A stretch of DNA of 10,014 nt from Spirochaetia bacterium UBA5368 (GTDB taxonomy: Bacteria; Spirochaetota; UBA4802; UBA5368). Below, piece by piece: positions 5,760-10,014 of the stretch. Position numbers and translations under genes: made by a program. Location: positions 1 to 10,014 of the forward strand of contig DHPI01000076.1 of NCBI GenBank assembly GCA_002407865.1. Reading direction: 5' to 3'. The notes under the pieces are model-generated. The model saw only the letters and a list, made by a program, of their open reading frames with translations. It was not told where the DNA came from and searched no databases. How positions within the stretch are numbered: the stretch's first letter is position 1; each line of letters begins with the position of its first letter.

Positions 5760-6251
5760 TTAATACATGATGAATTTATCATATTTCGCGCCGCATACAG
5801 GGCATTCCTCAGGGGGAATCCCATCGGCAATATACCCGCACAGGCTGCAGATGTGATAGGTGGTTTGCCGTTCTTCCATAAAATGTGTAAGGGCTTTACT
5901 GTACAGCTTTGCGTGGATATCCTCCACATCCTTGCTCTGGCTGAAGAACAGCGACGCGGCTTTGTTGCCTTCCTGTTCCGCCTGGCGAATAAATTCATCG
6001 TACGCGACGCCGGCAATTTTCGTTTCAGATTCGAAGCTGGATTTCAGGTTTTCCTGCGTATCCCGAATATCCCGCAAAAGACGAAGCGCCCGGGTGCCGT
6101 GAATCTCCTCTGACATCGATATGGCATGAAACAGGCGGGCTATCTGCGAAAATCCTTCATCTTCGGCTTTTTGAGCATATACCCGCAATCGTAATGTCGC
6201 CTTTGATTCTCCGGTAAACGCCTGGTGAAGCGCATCCTCGATTTTTCCCAT
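5760..6251 (-). CDS. rbr: Rubrerythrin
   Basis: A cytoplasmic non-heme diiron peroxidase of 163 residues that reduces hydrogen peroxide in anaerobes. The diiron four-helix part carries FTGES (E15), SEEIH (E48-x-x-H51), AEQEG (E92) and VEDIH (E110-x-x-H113). The C-terminal rubredoxin-like iron site has two knuckles, CSLCGY (C135, C138) and CPVCG (C150, C153), so it is a full-length two-domain rubrerythrin. The ATG at 6251 gives the family-typical start MGKIEDALHQAFTGES; an in-frame ATG at 6332 would add 27 residues unlike the family. A GGGGG lies just upstream of the chosen ATG. It is convergent with the ars operon and so transcribed separately. I find no clear PerR or Fur-type box in its upstream region. 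Confidence 0.93.
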   Translation of the reverse strand: MGKIEDALHQAFTGESKATLRLRVYAQKAEDEGFSQIARLFHAISMSEEIHGTRALRLLRDIRDTQENLKSSFESETKIAGVAYDEFIRQAEQEGNKAASLFFSQSKDVEDIHAKLYSKALTHFMEERQTTYHICSLCGYIADGIPPEECPVCGAKYDKFIMY

Positions 6252-6692
6252 TGTGCCCCCATGGTACGTAAATTTTTGCAGACCGTTTGTCTCCGTATTC
6301 CTTGTGTAAAAAATGGCAGTCGGTATATGCAATTTGCACGCGCGTTATGCGCCGCACCCTGCCGGATTTCGAGCGATGGCAATGCGTTATACGTTCTGTG
6401 GACGTTTGAATTAAACGCTATTCTCACAAGTGTGTGATCATAAAAAGGAATATGTCAACAAAAGTATTATTCTTCTGGATTGAAACGTATCGCGGCATTG
6501 GAAAAGGGATACTTCATTGCGAGACACAGTTTTTTTCTTGTAATAATACAACTTCACTGACGTAGATGCCATATTGCCGTGGATATGCATTCGCCACGAA
6601 AAAATTTACAATATCTTCATAATTTCCTTACGTAAAATTTATATGAACAATCGATACGTAGACACTATTTTTTAAGAAAGGTTACTGACTCT
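6252..6692. other. Divergent intergenic region between rubrerythrin and pit
   Basis: These 441 bases separate two divergently transcribed genes. No convincing gene is present; a 36-codon frame from an ATG at 6452 has its ribosome-binding site only two bases from the start. TTCTCACAAGTGTGTGA near 6421 contains a small inverted repeat (TCACA-N4-TGTGA), and TTACGTAA at 6628-6635 is a palindrome close to pit. The pit side is AT-rich with poor promoter candidates such as TTCATA-N17-TTTATA (6616-6644). No riboswitch or Pho-box pattern is recognisable. Confidence 0.4.
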
Positions 6693-7685
6693 ATGGAATT
6701 GTACATATTGTTTCTGATTGTTCTCGCCCTGGGGTTCGATTTTATCAATGGCTTTCATGATTCGGCAAATTCAATAGCGACAGTCGTTTCAACAAGGGTT
6801 CTCTCGCCTCGCTATGCTGTCGCGTGGGCGGCATTTTTTAACTTCATCGCGTTTCTCTTTTTCGGTTTGCATGTCGCGAATACCATCGGCAAAGGGATTG
6901 TAGAGATATCGGTTGTCGATACCGAAATAATATTCGCAACACTGGTGGGCGCGATAGTGTGGGATTTGATCACATGGTACCTGGGGCTGCCCACAAGTTC
7001 ATCGCACGCCCTTATGGGCGGATTGATCGGATCTGCGCTGGCAAAAACCGGGCACGAGGCGCTGGTGTGGAGCGGGATTACAAAGACGGTCGCCTTTATT
7101 TTTATATCACCCCTTATGGGATTGTTTTTGGGGGTTTTACTCGGCGTGTTCACGTACAGGGCGTTCCGCCGGTTTACGCCCAGAAAAATAGATTTTCTCT
7201 TTAGAAAGGGACAGCTTGTATCCGCTGCGCTGTACAGCCTCGGTCACGGCGGGAACGATGCGCAAAAAACAATGGGGATAATTACTGTCCTTCTCTTCAG
7301 CTCGGGCATGTTGCAGGGCGAATTTCATGTGCCATTATGGGTGGTGTTGTCGTGTCATGCGGCCATTGCGCTGGGCACCATGTTCGGCGGATGGCGGATA
7401 GTAAAAACCATGGGTCAGAAAGTCGCGAAGCTGCGTCCGGTTGATGGATTTTGCGCTGAAACGAGCGCCGCGATTACCCTGTTTATTTCGTCGACTTTCG
7501 GCATCCCTGTCAGTACGACACACACGATAACAGGGTCGATCATGGGCATCGGCGCTATGCGGCGTCTTTCCGCGGTCCGATGGGGTGTCGCAGGTAAAAT
7601 CGTATGGGCATGGTTTATGACGATACCATGTGCGGCGATAATTTCAGCAATAATTTATTTACTGGCATCCTGGGTAGTACGATAG
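6693..7685 (+). CDS. pit: PiT-family low-affinity inorganic phosphate transporter
   Basis: An inner-membrane phosphate permease of the PiT family, 330 residues, complete. It imports phosphate (as a metal-phosphate complex) driven by a cation gradient, and in other bacteria it is a main entry route for arsenate. The duplicated family signature is intact: GFDFINGFHDSANSIAT near residues 14-30 in the first half, and SLGHGGNDAQKTMGI near 182-196 in the second. The pore motifs GLPTSSSHALMGGLIGSA (98-115) and GIPVSTTHTITGSIMGIG (about 271-288) are also intact. AGAAAGG lies 11 bases before the ATG. It appears to be a single-gene unit ending at the terminator at 7782-7809. The DUF47/PhoU-like partner gene that often precedes pit is not in this window. 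Its position downstream of an ars operon is suggestive, but they do not share a transcript, because rubrerythrin lies between them on the other strand. Confidence 0.93.
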   Translation: MELYILFLIVLALGFDFINGFHDSANSIATVVSTRVLSPRYAVAWAAFFNFIAFLFFGLHVANTIGKGIVEISVVDTEIIFATLVGAIVWDLITWYLGLPTSSSHALMGGLIGSALAKTGHEALVWSGITKTVAFIFISPLMGLFLGVLLGVFTYRAFRRFTPRKIDFLFRKGQLVSAALYSLGHGGNDAQKTMGIITVLLFSSGMLQGEFHVPLWVVLSCHAAIALGTMFGGWRIVKTMGQKVAKLRPVDGFCAETSAAITLFISSTFGIPVSTTHTITGSIMGIGAMRRLSAVRWGVAGKIVWAWFMTIPCAAIISAIIYLLASWVVR

Positions 7686-7781
7686 GTTTTTTACGGCGTA
7701 ATGCGGGCGACGAAATCAGGTGTGCGCGTGGTTGACAGTGACGGTGATGTAATCGATGTCCGCTTTCTGATATTGTGATAC

Positions 7782-7809
7782 AAAAATGCCCGCGATGTGC
7801 GGGCATTTT
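7782..7809. terminator. Bidirectional intrinsic terminator for pit and tRNA-His
   Basis: ATGCCCGC (7786-7793), a 5-base loop and GCGGGCAT (7799-7806) form a GC-rich 8-bp stem. It is flanked by AAAA on the left and TTTT on the right, so it ends in a T-run when read from either side. On the plus strand it follows pit by about 100 bases. On the minus strand it begins six bases beyond the 3' end of the tRNA-His. It should terminate both. Confidence 0.85.
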
Positions 7810-7814
7810 CTACG

Positions 7815-7887
7815 GGTGGAAGACGGGGCTCGAACCCGCAACAACTGGAGCCACAGTCCAGGGCTCTACCTTTGAGCTACTCCCACC
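7815..7887 (-). tRNA. tRNA-His (anticodon GTG)
   Basis: The minus strand folds as a full cloverleaf. The 5' strand GTGGGAG pairs with CTTCCAC (one G-U), the D arm is GCTC/GAGC, and the anticodon stem CTGGA/TCCAG holds the loop CTGTGGC with anticodon GTG. The T arm is GCGGG-TTCGAGC-CCCGT. The base before the acceptor stem is G (7887) opposite a C at the discriminator position (7815), the G-1:C73 pair diagnostic of tRNA-His. The 3' CCA is not encoded (CGT follows) and must be added enzymatically. It has its own promoter and terminator. Confidence 0.95.
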
Positions 7888-7953
7888 GAAAGGTGCGAAT
7901 GCGAAGCAACCATGCGTTACGACAGCCTACAAAGCCATCAATAATGCGTGCTC

Positions 7954-7981
7954 ATAGTAGAAATATGGATATTACTGTCAA
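7954..7981 (-). promoter_or_regulatory. Promoter of tRNA-His
   Basis: On the minus strand a perfect TTGACA (7976-7981) and TACTAT (7954-7959) are separated by 16 bases, about 70 bases upstream of the tRNA 5' end. A strong -35 is expected for a stable RNA gene. The start near 7947 would leave a 5' leader of about 60 bases for RNase P removal. Confidence 0.6.
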
Positions 7982-8060
7982 GTTTTTTTCTATGACACGC
8001 CCCGTAAAGTTGGCCGGCCTTGCGCCAATTTATCTTGCATTTCATGATAACCTTCAATAT

Positions 8061-8088
8061 TTGTGCAGTAAAATGCCGACAATAAAAT
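8061..8088 (+). promoter_or_regulatory. Candidate promoter of the MORN-repeat gene
   Basis: TTGTGC (8061-8066) and TAAAAT (8083-8088) are separated by 16 bases, about 36 bases upstream of the ATG at 8124. This is the best plus-strand pair in the gap between the tRNA and the gene; it is a moderate match only. Confidence 0.35.
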
Positions 8089-8123
8089 AACTGTTTAAAA
8101 TATTGTATGCACGGAATGTTTGT

Positions 8124-8573
8124 ATGAAAAAATCATTCATTCTATTTACTATGACGATATTGCTCCTTGAAATAAGCGGCGGACTTTCCGCTGACTGTGA
8201 AAAGGGCAATTGTACAGATGGCGAAGGCACGTATGTGTGGACTGATGGATCGCGCTATACCGGCGGCTGGAAGGCCGATATGCAAAACGGCTACGGCACC
8301 ATGATCTGGCCGAATGGCGACAGGTATAAGGGGCAATGGTTTAATGGGAAAAGGCATGGCCGCGGTGTGTACTCCAGGAAGGATGGCTCACGGTACGATG
8401 GCCATTGGAAAAACGGTCTTCCCCACGGAACTGGAACCATGAAATGGCCAAACGGCGACAGTTATATGGGAAGCTGGAAAGATGGCATGCGTCACGGGAA
8501 CGGCACCTATTCAACAAAAAGCGGCAAAAGCATGTCCGGCCGCTGGATAGACGACAAGTACTCCGAAAAGTAG
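8124..8573 (+). CDS. Secreted MORN-repeat protein
   Basis: A 149-residue protein with a signal peptide, MKKSFILFTMTILLLEISGG, with likely cleavage after LSA at residue 23. Consecutive MORN repeats of about 23 residues follow: GTYVWTDGSRYTGGW, GTMIWPNGDRYKGQW, GVYSRKDGSRYDGHW, GTMKWPNGDSYMGSW and a last degenerate GTYSTKSGKSMSGRW. Each has the Y-x-G-x-W and G-x-G core. MORN repeats form short beta-hairpins and are found in exported proteins of many bacteria, often with unknown function; a structural or envelope-binding role is a guess. The mature protein starts DCEKGNC, a cysteine pair that could form a disulfide. The ATG at 8124 is preferred over an in-frame TTG at 8103 because it starts the signal peptide cleanly. 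Its 3' end lies nine bases from the convergent M23 peptidase gene. Confidence 0.85.
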   Translation: MKKSFILFTMTILLLEISGGLSADCEKGNCTDGEGTYVWTDGSRYTGGWKADMQNGYGTMIWPNGDRYKGQWFNGKRHGRGVYSRKDGSRYDGHWKNGLPHGTGTMKWPNGDSYMGSWKDGMRHGNGTYSTKSGKSMSGRWIDDKYSEK

Positions 8574-8582
8574 GCCTGCCGT

Positions 8583-9593
8583 TCAATTTTTTACCGGCAA
8601 CGATAAAATGCTCAGCGGATCAACGTGTACATCGTTGATGATGAGCGCCACATGCAGATGGTCGCCCGTTGAGATTCCGGTGCTGCCGATACATCCAATT
8701 TGATCTCCGGCGCGAACCCTCTGCCCCGCCTTTACGGCAAGCGATGTCTGATGCATATAATATGAAAAAACCCTGTTGCCGTGATCGATTATAATAAAAT
8801 TCCCTTCATAATACATCAGCTCCGATAGAACCACCGTTCCATCAGCAATGGCGAAAACAGGCTCCCCTTTCTTTCCGCGAAGATCAATACCCGAATGATG
8901 ATTTTTGCGGGGGGGGATATATCGTCGCCTTCCCTTTTCTACAACATACCGCTTGTAATAGCGCTTCGCCCAGAACGGTGACGTAATATAATGCATGTTT
9001 CTCGGATGAGCCAGAGACGGCCCTATCGCATCGGGTTTCATCGACGAAAATGCCTCTTTTTTCTTATCAGCGCATTCCCGTATGAAAGCTTCAATTTCTG
9101 GATTTAGCTTACATCCCACACATGAAAATTTCCCGAGATGTATCGGCCGTCTGGCCTCCTTAAAATGCGATTTCGCGATTTTTATCGTGAAATAATCGGT
9201 GATTGTTTTCCCATCCTTGACGCGGGTTATCGAAAATCCCTGTTTCCCTGGATTGCAATCGGGCGGTATCGCGAAAAAACCGCGGTATCCCCACTTCTCT
9301 TTTGTAATGAAAACTTTTCTTTGTCCGAATACGCATTCGACGGAGTTCCAGCCACGGTTGTTTTGCGCGGGATAGATTTCAAAATATGCAGCGTTGCCCT
9401 GCGCAAATCTGCGGGAGTGAACGATAAAATGAAAATCCTCGCGAATCCATTCGTTTGTCTGCGGCTCTTCAACGATGTATCCGTCGGGTACTTTCAGCGC
9501 GATTTTTTGATCGCGCCGTACAAACGCGTATGCATCATTCCAAAGCGTAATAATTGATGCAAGTATGCATATAATCGAAAGAGTATGCTTCAT
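8583..9593 (-). CDS. Periplasmic M23-family (LytM-type) metallopeptidase
   Basis: A 336-residue exported zinc endopeptidase likely to cut peptidoglycan cross-bridges. The signal peptide is MKHTLSIICILASIITLWND with probable cleavage after AYA at residue 23. Residues about 30-145 form a beta-rich N-terminal domain, as in the M23 N-terminal module family. The catalytic M23 domain begins near 200. Zinc ligands are H233 and D237 in HHSGIDLRG and H314 in DHLHV; H281 (YMHQTSL) and H312 complete the active site. Other M23 landmarks are PVFAIADGTVV (245-255), IIIDHGNRVFSYYMH and RVRAGDQIGCIGSTG. All active-site residues are present, so it should be an active enzyme, not a LytM-type activator. A C158-x-x-C161 pair and C174 lie in the linker between domains and may form a disulfide. 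A C8 tract in codons 226-229 precedes the active site. No strong ribosome-binding site is visible before the ATG. Confidence 0.92.
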   Translation of the reverse strand: MKHTLSIICILASIITLWNDAYAFVRRDQKIALKVPDGYIVEEPQTNEWIREDFHFIVHSRRFAQGNAAYFEIYPAQNNRGWNSVECVFGQRKVFITKEKWGYRGFFAIPPDCNPGKQGFSITRVKDGKTITDYFTIKIAKSHFKEARRPIHLGKFSCVGCKLNPEIEAFIRECADKKKEAFSSMKPDAIGPSLAHPRNMHYITSPFWAKRYYKRYVVEKGRRRYIPPRKNHHSGIDLRGKKGEPVFAIADGTVVLSELMYYEGNFIIIDHGNRVFSYYMHQTSLAVKAGQRVRAGDQIGCIGSTGISTGDHLHVALIINDVHVDPLSILSLPVKN

Positions 9594-9899
9594 TGTATGG
9601 AACCCAATTATGAAAAGATATCAGTATTTGTATCGTAAATAAAACGGAATTATATTAGTGGCGTGTGCAGGTTAAATGAATATTATATATATATTTTATA
9701 TTGCACAATGACGACGGGACATGTGTTTGCGATGATTAAAAAATGCAGCCTGCGGCGGGGTTGGTTTTTTCATCCTTTTTATTTGAGTTAGAAAAAAATG
9801 ATACATAAATACGAATTATGAATAATTTACTTAAATTTTTACGGGAAAGTCCGAGAATAAAGAAGGGACATAATAATAATTTTTTCCTGGAGGCGTTTC
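9594..9899. other. Divergent intergenic region, AT-rich
   Basis: This 306-base gap separates the M23 gene (minus) from the gene at 9900 (plus). It contains the candidate M23 promoter, a TATATATATATT run near 9684-9695, and a weak plus-strand promoter candidate TTGAGT-N17-TAAATA (9783-9811). I see no further gene. Confidence 0.4.
9649..9676 (-). promoter_or_regulatory. Candidate promoter of the M23 peptidase gene
   Basis: A perfect TATAAT (9649-9654, minus strand) has TTTAAC (9671-9676) 16 bases upstream. The predicted start near 9642 gives a leader of about 50 bases. The -10 is strong and the -35 weak. Confidence 0.4.
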
Positions 9900-10014
9900 A
9901 TGGCGAAAAAATCCAAAAGTTTCAAGGATCAATTGAAGAAATATCTCGGCATCAAAGGTCTTGACATCGTTATTTACCTCCATGACGGTAACGTAATAGA
10001 ACTCAATAAAAACC
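9900..10014 (+). CDS. Unknown protein, N-terminal fragment (partial)
   Basis: An open frame starts at the ATG at 9900 with GGAGG six bases upstream (9889-9893), a strong ribosome-binding site, and runs off the right edge after 38 codons. The visible protein begins MAKKSKSFKDQLKKYLGIKG and continues DIVIYLHDGNVIELNKN. It has no signal peptide or membrane helix and is lysine-rich at the start, so it is cytoplasmic. The strand-turn pattern with a hydrophobic strand, DG turn and second strand resembles the start of small beta-barrel proteins such as Sm/Hfq-like folds, but the fragment is too short to assign a family. It is clearly a real gene; its function is unknown. Confidence 0.7.
   Translation, partial: MAKKSKSFKDQLKKYLGIKGLDIVIYLHDGNVIELNKN

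Noticed and set aside
6424..6438. TCACA-N4-TGTGA inverted repeat as a CRP/FNR-type site.
   Set aside because: The half-sites are in the opposite order to the CRP consensus TGTGA-N6-TCACA, and the spacing differs.
6452..6562. Possible 36-residue small protein (starting MSTKVLFFWIETYRG) in the rubrerythrin-pit gap.
   Set aside because: AAGGA lies only two bases before the ATG, no promoter is evident, and the composition is not clearly coding.
7726..7760. TTGACA on the plus strand after pit as a promoter.
   Set aside because: No acceptable -10 occurs at 15-19 bases, and the bidirectional terminator at 7782 follows with no gene in between.
8010..8028. TTGGC-N9-GCCAA as a further ArsR operator.
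   Set aside because: The spacing is nine rather than six bases, the spacer is GC-rich, and no ars gene or promoter core is attached to it.
7775..8090. Plus-strand frames across the tRNA and its flank.
   Set aside because: They translate the antisense of a tRNA and its promoter; database proteins of this kind are known annotation artefacts.
8577..8599. TGCCG / CGGCA with a T-run between, as a terminator for the convergent MORN and M23 genes.
   Set aside because: The stem is only 5 bp, the T-run is in the loop rather than after the stem, and it overlaps the end of the M23 coding region.
9838..9870. GGGAAAGTCCGAG resembling the conserved GGAAAGTCCGG of RNase P RNA.
   Set aside because: Only a short piece matches, the rest of the RNA is absent, and a protein gene with a strong ribosome-binding site starts about 50 bases later.

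Overview
The window looks like chromosomal DNA of a Gram-negative, probably anaerobic or microaerophilic bacterium. The reasons are a rubrerythrin, a CcdA-type thiol-transfer system, lipoprotein and periplasmic signal sequences, and a periplasmic M23 peptidase. A relaxed lipobox, a secreted MORN-repeat protein and a six-helix sensor N-terminus would fit a spirochaete (Spirochaetota). This is a weak inference, because no diagnostic marker gene is present.

Layout. Positions 1-615 (minus) hold the N-terminal membrane part of a sensor-like protein cut by the window edge. Positions 616-1286 are AT-rich and non-coding or decayed, with two short frame-broken coding-like remnants and a well-formed minus-strand promoter. 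Positions 1287-5629 (plus) hold a six-gene arsenic cluster: ArsR repressor, ArsP-type permease, a small CPKC thioredoxin-fold protein, a CMPC thioredoxin-like lipoprotein, CcdA, and ACR3 arsenite efflux. Positions 5760-6251 (minus) hold a convergent rubrerythrin. Positions 6693-7685 (plus) hold a PiT phosphate transporter, which ends at a terminator shared with a minus-strand tRNA-His (7815-7887). Positions 8124-8573 (plus) hold a secreted MORN-repeat protein, convergent with an M23 peptidase (8583-9593, minus). A new plus-strand gene of unknown function starts at 9900 and leaves the window.

How the genes work together. ArsR should repress both its own promoter and a second promoter directly in front of the permease. 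The two regions share the same inverted repeat, TGGC-N6-GCCA; it covers the -10 of the first promoter and overlaps the -35 of the second. The downstream genes combine two different arsenical exporters with a complete set of parts for moving reducing equivalents across the inner membrane: cytosolic CxxC protein, CcdA, and exported CxxC lipoprotein. The inference is that thiol reduction outside the membrane is part of this arsenic defence. No arsenate reductase (arsC) or methyltransferase (arsM) is visible. The neighbouring PiT transporter (phosphate, and in other bacteria arsenate, entry) and rubrerythrin (peroxide defence) fit the theme but appear to be separate transcription units.

The most interesting items are the trans-membrane thiol relay inside the ars cluster, the duplicated ArsR operator, the atypical cysteine placement in ArsR, the decayed segment at 769-1064 with its orphan promoter, and a C8 tract placed just before the active site of the M23 peptidase.
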